From Trichaptum fuscoviolaceum (Eukaryota; Basidiomycota; Agaricomycetes; Hymenochaetales; Trichaptaceae): a stretch of DNA of 64,000 bases. Location: positions 434,001 through 498,000 of the forward strand of contig CAJSYZ010000009.1 in the NCBI GenBank assembly GCA_910574455.1, given 5' to 3'. A program made the position numbers and the translations under genes. Below are positions 31,735 to 41,484 of the stretch, piece by piece. The notes beneath the pieces were generated by a model. It was not told the DNA's origin. It worked only from the letters and a program-made list of their open reading frames with translations, and searched no databases. The first letter of the stretch is position 1; each line of letters starts with the position of its first letter.

Positions 31735-34604
31735 TCAGAGCCAGCTTGTCCCCGTCAGGCTTCGCAATAACCTTCCGTACTCGCATTCCGCGCGCGCAAA
31801 GTAGTCCTCGCCTTCGGATACATCAGAGCTTGCTGAACCACGCCTTTCTAATTTCAAAGTGCGAGGAGGGAGCAGATGCTGCTCCAGAGGCACGAGTGTC
31901 GAATGGCTCCAAGCTCCAGGAGATCCAGTGATCGAGTTGTGTGGGCTGTCGTATGTGCTTCGGGTATCCCAGTTGGGTTGCGTCGGTTCTTCCCAATGTT
32001 CAGCTTCACCATCAGAAGGTCTCCATGCTAAAGAGCCAGCGATCTGACGACTAGTAAAGTTAATGCTACGCTTGTGGAAGTCTCCCATGCGCTGACGCCA
32101 TTCAACAACCGGGAAACGCTGAACAGCCGAACGAGCACGCAAGATAGCATGTTCTTCTTCCGTAGACTTAAGCGCCATTTTTATTGTTTTCGTAAGCTGG
32201 GACAACATGTGTGCTGTTGAACTCGATTCAACAGGGAACCACTGTGTTCAAAGTCAGATTGCAAAACATTAGAAAAAACAAATGCAAACTTACCCAACCA
32301 GGCATGAGACCGAGACCACCGTATGGAGGCGAAGTAGTGAACTCTGGCTTTGAGTACACTCGGTTCGGGTACATCTCCATGAGACGAGCAAGCTTCTCCG
32401 CAGCAAAACATCCATACAAGTCAATGACAGGCCCGACACAATTCAACTGAATCGAAGGGTGTTTTTCCAGTCTGGCATTAATAAATGAGCAAACATTCAT
32501 TTACTTAGCAAAATAGGATTAAGAAATAACTTACAGCGAAGGCATCATGTCTGCAATAAGATCTACACCCTTTTGCTTCAACCAACAACCAATGAACACG
32601 AATAGATCTGCCTAAGGATCCTGTGCAATACCAGCCCACTCCTGAGCCTGCTGCTTGAACTCCGTACATTTCGCCTCTGCTTCCTCATCAATCTGAATGT
32701 CCTTGATTTGAACAGGCTGTTCGTCCAAAGCAGCAATAACCGTTGGGTCCGGATTCGGGAGCGAGTCGACATGCTTGAGTGTCCAAAGCGCCGGGTAACG
32801 CGCCCACGACCGTTTACCATACTGTCAGAGACACCAGCGACACCGATCGATTTCTGGTGCACATTGATGAAGGATGCTGCAGCGTGGAGCAAGTTGAACG
32901 TGTTTCCGAACTGAACAAACGTGCTCCTTGCTGATATTGAAACACGAGCACACTTCCTTCATCTCCTCCTTCGTGCGGAGTGGCCACAACCCCTGGAGCT
33001 CCGCATTGTGGAGAGACAGACAGATGGGGAGGACCTTCGGGAGCAGATAGATAGGTGCGAGCGCACTGTGGTAGTCATTAATGTGGTAGATATCAATCTG
33101 CGGGTAGCACCTAACGGTTGCTGCGATAGCCTGGTTCCATGTCGAGTAGAAGATAGCTGAGCTGATATTGTCATGCGCGCATGATACGGGTCCGCCTTTG
33201 TTTGTGCGCGGAAGACAGGCAAGTCGAGGACGATGTACGTGATGTTGTCGAGGACATGCGTCTCAACCTCGATAAGGTACGGGTCGCCGAAGATAATGAC
33301 TTCGATAGGTTCTGCAGGTTCGCCAGCAGGGTACTCAATGTCTTTAACCTTTGGTACAACCTAAATCAGGTCGATATCCGACATTGCCTTGCCCATCAAA
33401 TCACACCAAGACCACCGATCTTGACCTTCAACTTCCAATATGATCTCGTACTCCAAAGTCGCAATGAGCATGGTCCTCCGCTTATTCTTGTCTTCCGGCC
33501 AGCCAATGATGTCGCCTGTATGCGCGTGTCCATGGCTCGAGTGTTTCTCCGACATCGGCGCCACATGCAGGTCTTGCGCAGACTTCGAGCCCAGCGAGCC
33601 AATGATGGGGAAATTGTGCGAATGATCCGGCTTCTTTTCCGTGAGACCCCACTGGTTGTACTTGATCCCGTAGAAGCTCCACATGAAGATCGCCACTGCC
33701 AATGTACCAGTGACAACCGGGATCGACAGGAGCAGCGCGTACATGATAGCGCCCACAGTGCTCTCCCCACGCGGCTCGAGGCTCCACCGCATCGTCGCGT
33801 CATCTACGACCAGCGTACAACGCGAGATGCGGGTGCGGCGGAGCACTGACGTTCAAGTAGTTGGGCGCAGCCAAGTTGGGCGGGAGGCGGTCATGACGCC
33901 GTTGCCGTCCGTGTCACCGTAGAAGTAGTCATCGAAGCCAAAAACGTTGAGCTGTAGGTACGTCGGCCATGTACTCATAATTTCGAGCTCCCAGCGTCCG
34001 TCGGCGGTATTGTCCATCTGGAAGCTCACTCCTCTGTGGAAACCCCAGGTATTGAACGGACCACGAGCAAGGAACTGAGGAACACGGCACTGATGAGCAT
34101 AGTTCCTGTCCGCATGTACAACAGTATAGGATGATGCAGCAATAGCAGACCAGCCTATTGCAAAATTGATTAGCAGATCACAGCACATATAAGAGTAAGA
34201 GCACTTACATTGCACAATAATATGCTCGCCCGCCCACCAATTCTCATCATTGTCAAACAAGCTTTTATCTATGCTCGTCACATCCTCATACGCCGTCCAC
34301 GTCGTCCAGTTTTGACCATAATTCCACAAGAACCTGAACATATCTGCGCCCAGCGCCTGGTGCGTGAACGTGTACTTCCCAGAACCCGAGTCCAAGCCGA
34401 ACGCATCATTGTCGTAGTCCGCAGAGGGGAAGATCATAGGATTGCGCGCGGAGCCCTTGCGCACAAGGAGATGGTCGCGTGCATTCGTGAATGAAGTGCC
34501 GTCCTGCGAAGGCGGGTTGTTCACAATGATGTCGATGATTCCGTCCGACGCGTTAGGAATCTCCGCACGCAAGGCAGTCCACAAGCCCAGTTTGATTTCC
34601 GTCT
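31735..34604 (-). pseudogene. ags1: Alpha-1,3-glucan synthase, truncated and decayed
   Basis: Minus-strand pieces match the middle of fungal alpha-1,3-glucan synthases: LWTALRAEIPNASDGIIDI, WELEIMSTWPTYLQLNVFGF, LSIPVVTGTLAVAIFMWSFY (a membrane segment), [47 protein letters not shown] text and AVQRFPVVEWRQRMGDFHKR. The family makes cell-wall alpha-glucan at the plasma membrane. This copy lacks the N-terminal amylase-like domain (it starts at 34604 after a stop) and the C-terminal multi-pass domain. It also has one-base losses near 33890, 33170 and 32825, a TAG near 32613, and an in-frame gap near 32320 that removes the catalytic E-x7-E part of the GT5 domain. Confidence 0.85.
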
Positions 34605-35113
34605 AATTTGAACATGGATGGTGGAGGAAGAGGCAATTGGCATTGCCGCACTTCAAGTTTTCTCAACTGGTTTCCTAATTTAGATGTAACAAAAATCGTA
34701 AAAATTTTCCAAGTCCCATGTTACTTGAGCACTGAAATCCTGACTTGCATTCTGATGTACTGAGAGATGGCTTGCATCCTGAAACACTCTTTATTTCAGT
34801 GAGTTAAGGCAATCAGTGTATTTTCAGACGAAGTAGCGACCCTTCAGACAGGTGCCAGCCAAATCAGGACGCGTCAGTCGCTGTAAGCAGAAAGTAGTTT
34901 CCCTGATGCATTAGTAATCAGTCAGGTCTTTCATTGGTATTGCGCCAAGTATTTGCCGAAACATTCATGAGCTCATCATCTGGAAATCTGACAATTGAAG
35001 GCATCTTGGGATCAGAAAATACCGACGGAGCATGCTTGGCATTCATGAGAGTTGACCTGTTGCTAGATATCGGCTAGCCAATAGCAGAAGACACTCCTCT
35101 TCGCAAAAATAGA
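34605..35113. other. No gene seen
   Basis: AT-rich spacer between two pseudogenes. I see no convincing coding frame, RNA gene or element boundary. Confidence 0.5.
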
Positions 35114-35401
35114 TTGCTGGGCATAGCTCTGACAATCGAGACCTTCTCTACCCTCGCTACGGAGGAGAGGATAGGTGCGGTTAATAAAGGTCTCATGTAT
35201 TCTCTTGAGCCGTTTGAGAAATATAGAACACCAGCGAGCTACCCTGGACTTTCGCTAATTTCTCCGTCGAGAACCGGTCGAAGTTCTTGCTCAGAGAATC
35301 ATAGTCCTACGAGGAATTGTAGCCACTTCAAGAGTCAAGAGTCTGTCGTGTCCTGGTCCTTCGGTCGTTACACAGCTCGTATTACTGATGAATACACATT
35401 C
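35114..35401 (+). pseudogene. Kinase-like protein fragment
   Basis: Across shifting frames it resembles the protein at 50949-51975: ERIGAVNKGLMYSLEPFEK matches the glycine-loop region there, NFSVENRSKFLLRES matches KFSVETRSKFLLREA, and GRYTARITDEYTF matches GLYAARIPDGHTF. It has two in-frame stops and at least two frame changes. A miniature element follows directly at 35402, and the sequence may continue at 35992. Confidence 0.7.
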
Positions 35402-35991
35402 TAGTGTTGCTAAAGTTCAGTTCAGGATAGGCCTGAACCGGGTTCGAACTCCGAACTGAACCAGGTTCAGGTTCAGGTTCAGAGAAATCTCAGATTTTGA
35501 ACCTGAGTTCAGTTCGGGGTTCAGGCCTCTGGAGAAATGCTGAACCTGGTTCGAACCGGGTTCGAACCCTGAACTTCAGGTAACTTTCCCACCCTTTAAA
35601 GATGGAAAACCTTATAGTTTGACAATTATAAAGTACTTAAAATGTCAATTAAAAGTGAAACTTATCAACATTAAGCAGAATCTATGTCTAGAATATACTA
35701 AATGTACTAAGGCTCATTGCTGAACTGAGTTTGAATCCAGTTTGAACCCGGTTCAAGTGGGATTATATAACAAAATTTCCATATATGGTATGTACTAAGG
35801 CTTTCTAAAAATAGATACTTGAACCGGGTTCAAACCAGGTTCGGCCAGAATTTGGGCTGGCTGAACTGAACTGAACTGAACTTTGAGTTCAGTTCGGGGT
35901 TCAGGCTGAGGCTGGAAAATCTGAACAGTTCAGTTCGGGGTTTGGACCAAAAGGGGTCTGAACTGAACTGAACTGAACTTTAGCAACACTA
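35402..35991. mobile_element. hAT-type miniature inverted-repeat element 1
   Basis: This 590-bp element has inverted ends TAGTGTTGCTAAAGTTCAG and an exact 8-bp target duplication ACACATTC (35394-35401 and 35992-35999). Inside are many copies of GGTTCAGGTTCAG, GAACTGAACTGAA and the palindrome CGGGTTCGAACC. There is no coding capacity. The 8-bp duplication points to hAT-type mobilisation in trans. Confidence 0.9.
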
Positions 35992-35999
35992 ACACATTC

Positions 36000-36813
36000 A
36001 CTTCTGAGTCACCCCACGGTTCCAAGTCGCGATGCCGCCCAGAGGCTATGTATCAGGCTCTCAGTTTAAGCGGAGTCAGTGGACTCGTTCCTGCGCTCCC
36101 GCTCGCTCCCGTCCGCATGGACAACTAGAAAGAAAGGCTTCCTCGAAGGATGCTGTAGTGAAAAATTGGGCTGGCAGGTTCTTGTGGGAGAAGCCGCCCA
36201 GGAGCTCGCTGAACAGGTCCTCGCTCTAGGGCGACTTGGGTTGCCGAGGGACCGACGAGTCAAGCCCATCGTCCCCAAGGCACTGCCAACCACGGAAAGA
36301 CCTCTTTGAGGACTTTATGAATGCTGACAAAGGAGAGGGTGGGTGGGTTGCGAAATCTTCGCTGTCTTTGTAGTGCGTTGCCGCTGTCTTGAGGCTCGGA
36401 GTTGTCCTTGTTGTCGTGGTCGATGATGAAGAGACCAGAGTCACACGACGCGACTTGACGCGTCACGTACTACGCGTGCCACTCCCGCTTGTCACGAGTC
36501 GTGGTACTTCTTCCGAGTCAAAGTCCTTCCAACCTCAATCCTCCCGAAGGGTGCGGGTTTCAACAGCAATCCGACTTTGCCTCGACTTCCTATGACTTCT
36601 CAAATACATCTGCCATCAAATACCGGCCTTATACCGTCTCCATTTAAAGTTTACCATTCAATACATATGACGGCTCTACAGGTGAACATACAGATATCTG
36701 TTGCTGCTAACATCAAGATTCGACTAACAGTAGAGCGAATGCTTATCATATAAGGAGAGAAATTCAAGTCATACACACACAACACCAGGCTTAAGAAACC
36801 TCACTATATGCAT
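36000..36813. other. No gene seen
   Basis: The first 110 bp may be further kinase-like pseudogene (frame ending APVRMDN). Several short frames on both strands lack recognisable content or splice context. Confidence 0.4.
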
Positions 36814-37972
36814 CTATGTCGCTTGTCCGAGGACAATCCGCCATGCAGGAGGACACAGCCTCTCCCGAAAAATGGACTTTAGGTGGTCTGGTAGTGAATG
36901 GTACTCAACACTTGCGAAACAAATTCCTGCTACGCCTTGGTAGACAATGTTATCAGTCGTTAAGTCTTGCATCATGCTAAGTGTGAGCTCGTTAACGCCT
37001 GCTTGAGACGTATTGATGGCAGCGAATATCTTGTGTCCATTTGTGAAGATCGCGAAGTCAGTCTTGTACGTTTGCATTTCAATCCAGATCTATCTCAGCG
37101 ATGAATCTCGGTCAATCAGCGGATAAGTAATACAGGCACTCACTTGTTTTAGGATAAGGTTGCTAATGTCTTCATGATCCCAGATAAATTGCCCATCTGA
37201 CTGTATCATCACTTCAAATATGCGAAGAAGATCTGCATCTGTATAAGACCACCAAGTCTTAACCTCCATGACAACCGCATTGTTATTCTTGTCCGGCGAG
37301 CAGAGCAAGACGAAATCAGGAGTGCCAGATTTATTGGTGTTAATCGGCCTGTGCCATTGAGGCATATGTCCCGCTTCTACTGCAGTTGGTAATACATTGT
37401 GTGGACCTGTGACCTCCCTGGATTTAAAATGCCACGCTTCAGAGGTGTTATTCTTGCTGGCGGGTATAGTGCTGTTAAATCGTGACTTGGATTGACACTT
37501 ATTAGATGCGCTCATAAATGAAGGGATCTCAGCTTCGTACCATTAGAAGTGTATTCATAGGGAATAGAAGCTGATGCAATACTTCGTCCTGTACCGAAGC
37601 CTCTGAAGTTACAATGGTATCCATCGTATTCAAATGGCAAAGAAACCACCACCACAACGTGCTGATAGCCTTGTTCTGGCGAGTCGCGTCTGGAATAGGA
37701 TTCAATTGGCCGAAGGGAAGCCGAAAAGTATTCAAGTAATTGTAGTGAGGGGGGAGGTTTTCATTTTGCCAGGGTACCTGCAGGGGCGAGCGCATATTTG
37801 GAAGCGGATCATTGTCAAGACTATCACCTCCGAGGGCGTATGCGGCGAACGCGGGCCATAGTCTTTTGGAGAACTTGACCAGGTGCAAGCGCTGCGGAAT
37901 AGGTGTTTCTCCCACGCGTTTAGTTAACTTTGTATGAGATTTAGGCAGCGTTGAGAGAGGTGCCCGGTGCAT
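36814..37972 (-). CDS. Hypothetical protein with PD-(D/E)XK-like motif
   Basis: Minus-strand frames 37972-37529, 37515-37090 and 37077-36814 appear to form one gene. The middle part has GTPDFVLLCSPDKNNNAVVM followed by EVKTWW, which fits the nuclease-fold pattern PD-x(n)-ExK. It is followed by a helix and, after a small intron or frame change near 37090, IEMQTYKTDFAIFTNGHKIF. The first frame (LHLVKFSKRLWPAFAAYALG) is in another phase, and no good intron joins it, so MSASNKCQ at 37515 may be a separate start or there is a frameshift. The nuclease assignment is inference from the motif only. Confidence 0.5.
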
Positions 37973-38014
37973 ACGATTGAATTTGAGTGCAGGAGGGATG
38001 GTAGGGGGGCGATC

Positions 38015-38070
38015 ACCTCAGCTGTTTGGATTAATCCGGGCCCGTCAGCGACGCCACCCCGGATTAATCC
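38015..38070 (+). repeat. Left terminal inverted repeat with GGATTAATCC
   Basis: This copy pairs with 49082-49137. Further GGATTAATCC or near copies follow to 38130. Confidence 0.8.
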
Positions 38071-38188
38071 ACCAACGGATTAATCCCACCGCCGGGACGT
38101 TCCGTTTTGGGACAAAACGTGGATTAATCCGGTGGCGTGTGACCGGATAATCCTTGTGAACAAATAAAATAACCTTTTACAACAGGTT

Positions 38189-38265
38189 AAAGCGGGAATC
38201 GAACTTGGACATCAACATAAACCACAATATTTGCAAGACAATAATAACCACTACACTATCTAGAA
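38189..38265 (-). tRNA. tRNA-like sequence, degenerate
   Basis: On the minus strand TAGTGTAGTGGTTA (38258 to 38245) looks like an A box. AGTTCGATTCCCG (38205 to 38193) looks like a B box with GTTCGATTC, and the spacing suits a tRNA. Acceptor and T-stem pairing are poor, so it is more likely a tRNA pseudogene or the head of a tRNA-derived SINE than a working tRNA. Confidence 0.4.
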
Positions 38266-38371
38266 GTATACCAGAATTTATAATAGGCAGTTAATAAAAG
38301 TGTTATAAGTTTAACGGTGAGATAGTTCGACCTCTCACCAACTTGAAGAGTTATTGGCGGTCAAGTGCTGG

Positions 38372-39340
38372 CAGCGAAGATTTTGTTACAACAAATAGTG
38401 TATAATTTCTAATAGGTCGAAGCAGATATAACCAGCCATTCTTCGGTAACTGTGAGTGGTGGCTCGCGAGACTCCTTGATTGTTGTTCATCGATCAGCGG
38501 GAAAGGAGAGGAGACAGGATTAGGGAGACAAGAGAAATTTGCCAGTAGACCCATCTAATGGGCGTGGCAGAGAGGCGAATCCATGCCATGCGGAAGACGG
38601 TCTTTATGTCAACCAGTCTTGTCGACCACCAGAATTCCGAGTGGTAGGCGTGGTCCAATGCTAAGCCCGGCAGCGAAGATTTGTTACAACAAATAGTGCA
38701 TAATTTTTGATAGGTCAAAGCAGTGGTAACCAGCCGATCTTCGAAAATTGCGTGTGGTAAGTTACAGGACCTCTTGAGTGTCAAGCATCGTCCAGCAGGA
38801 GATTAGATGACGAAAGGAGACCGGGGTATAAAAGAGGAGACATAGAGAGTAGACTTGATAAAGTTTAAGGTTTATAGCCAGTAGACCCATCCAAAGAGCG
38901 TGACAAAGAGGCGATTCAGTGTCAAATGGATGACGGTCTTGATGTCGATTGGTCTTGTAGACAACCAGGAATTCCGAATGATTGGCAAGGTCAGTGCTAA
39001 GCCCAGCAGCGAAGATTTTGTTACAATGAATAGTGTCTTTCTTCTAATATGTCAAAGCAGGGTAGCCAGCCGATCTCCGGAAATTGCGTGTGGAAGGTTA
39101 CAAGACCTCTTGAGTGTCGAGTGTTGAACATCGTCCAGCAGGAGATTGAAACAAGACAAGTACGGGTATATGAGAGTAGAAAAGATGAAATCGACTCAGA
39201 GCAGAAGTTGGTCGACATAGGCTGCTTTCCTGAGTAAGCATCAGCTTCCAGGATGAGGGGAAGAACAACAGAAGCAGAGTGTGAAGAGTATCTTACAGAG
39301 CGTGGTAGAAGAGTCTAAGAGCAGAACTAGGAGTGATGGT
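38372..39340. repeat. Three diverged tandem repeats of about 300-336 bp
   Basis: The landmark CAGCGAAGATTTTGTTACAA recurs at 38372, 38671 and 39007. Each copy continues with AATAGTGT, GTCAAAGCAG, CCAGCCGATCT and CATCGTCCAGCAGGAGATT, and the first two are followed by GCCAGTAGACCCATC. The copies have diverged by many substitutions, so the array is old. Confidence 0.75.
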
Positions 39341-40661
39341 TGTCATTGCAGTATTGGGAGGAGTCTTTGCGCGGAGAGCTGGAATCAGAGCGCGAGAAAG
39401 TGTGCGTGTAGTGGGCGACCTTGATGCAGACGAGACTGAGCGTGGCATTTACTCAGTCCGCACCGCATAATGGAGCCTAGCAGCACCAGATCTGGCCTGA
39501 TCTGATGCTAAGAAGGAAATGCCTGGCCTTGACGTCCCCCCAGCAGGACTGTGCACGGTCCTACTGCTGACAAGGCCGCACGGCGCCACTGACAGTTGAG
39601 TGACAATCGACCGGGAACGGATCGATTGACGGATCGCATAGATTCGGTTGCTAGACTCGAGACTCTTTGCAACTTCAGGACGGGTACTCTTGATTATTTC
39701 TTTCATGCTTTGCTTTCTTGGGATATGTGGCTGCTGATCCCTTTTGATCACTGTTGCGAGAAGTTAGGATATCAACGTGAAATAAGAGAAAGGTGAACGT
39801 ACGATCTCGAATAGGAGCAGCAAGTAGTAAACGTCGGGCATCACGGGACTTAAGACGACGCTCGCCAGGATCCTTGTGGAAGGTATCTGGCAAACATGGG
39901 GGTGCTTGGCACTAGCCCGACAGGTAGTATGTATCGTAGGTCACTGACAGGCGAATGTCAGAAGCCGAGGAACTGTTGTGGCTGATGCGGTAGCGGATGG
40001 TTAACGACGTTGCTTAGTGGATGCAGCCACGGGTGCGTTGATGCTTGCACCAGGATGGATTTTGACGATGAAGACTAGACGGAAAACTTCCTACACTAAG
40101 GGTGAGCAAGATGGCAAGCTGGTAAGAGAGGAAATACCTACGTTTTCAGAGGTAGTTTTCCACTTAAAAGATTGGACTCAGGATTAGACCCAGGATAATG
40201 GATATCTGGTGGGTGGCAACTTCCTACACTGCATTTGAGAGTGAGAATGGCGTTGAGGAAAGATGGAGAAGAATATGCTTACGTTTTCGGAAGGGGACCT
40301 CTGAGGAATACACTAACTCTGAAGCTCAGTAAGCTATCAAGCATCGAAAAAAAGTGTTGCGGCTGCTGCCTACAATAAAAGGCCTTTGCTATACTGGTAC
40401 TGTGGAGCAGACAATGCCAACTTAATTGCCCCGCGGATCAGCGCCCTCAAGTATCGCGACGGAGGATATGGTGGCGCGGCGGAGGCAAAGGTGTAAATCG
40501 ATAAGAGACATACATGTATCGATGGATGGTCGTCCGGGGTGCACCGGAAGCAGAACCCTAAATGCAGGAGCGTCGAAGGAGGCGAACCACTCGACAAGCA
40601 GCACAAGAACTTGGCGGACGTTTGGGCGTTGGGGGTGCTTGAGTATCGAGAGCTGTGCTAG
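39341..40661. other. No supported gene; short duplicated segments
   Basis: Two related segments of about 130 bp start with AACTTCCTACACT at about 40085 and 40208 and end with TACGTTTTC. No coding frame with recognisable content was found. Element C is inserted at the right edge. Confidence 0.4.
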
Positions 40662-40666
40662 CCCTG

Positions 40667-41484
40667 TGTTACGACCGTCGGGAATTGTAGCGGGAAACAG
40701 TTTCGGGAAACTGGAATTCGCGACAAGAACCCGCGTTCGGGAATCTGGATTCGCGACGGGGAACGAGCGTGGGAATTCAGGCGGGAAACGCGCGGGAATC
40801 TATCCAGGCGCGTCGCGGGATTCTCAAGGCCAGCTAGGACTCTTCACTGCTTTGAACGTCAGGTAAGCGGATCCCTAAGGAAGCACTCCACAAGTAAGTA
40901 TTGCGCAACTAACTACACAGGAGAAAAGAGAGAGATCGCACCTAAGGAAGCACTCCACAAGAGGTCAAAAGTGGGGTGCTCCTTACGATGCCTACAGCTA
41001 TTTATCTACTTCGTAAAGACTGTATAGTTAATCTACGCTAAGTGTCCTTGCGCAATGCGCACCTATCTACTACAAACGATACATGCTACGACCGCACTGC
41101 TAGGCATGTCTATCCCGTCTCTCCAGATGGCTACGGCCTGTCCGTGGACGTCAGCGTCCGGTCCGGGGCCGCGACTAGCCAGACTAGGTATGCCAGACTG
41201 TTGCAGGTCGTCACCTTGAGGTACTAGCGGATTAATGAGCGTATGTTGATAAGTGAATGTACGTGTGCCGTGGCGGGTCGTCGTAAATGAGTGTGTGTAT
41301 GCGTGCATGGTTGCCGGGACGGTGGTGCGGGATAAGTCACGTGAGCATGGGATCGTGCGATTCGGGAATGAGGTTTCGCGCGGGGAATCCAATGGCGGGA
41401 TTCTCCCCGCGGGATTGTCTGCTCATGTCGGGATCCTTGGCGGGAAAGTGCGGGAAATGAGAAAAGGGGCCTGGGATCTCGACA
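40667..41484 (-). repeat. 3' LTR of element C
   Basis: This 818-bp LTR matches 46555-47372. pol reads into it and stops at 41337. Confidence 0.96.

Noticed and set aside
35450..35590. GGTTCGAAC words resembling tRNA B boxes
   Set aside because: They are part of the repeated palindromes of miniature element 1, with no A box or cloverleaf.
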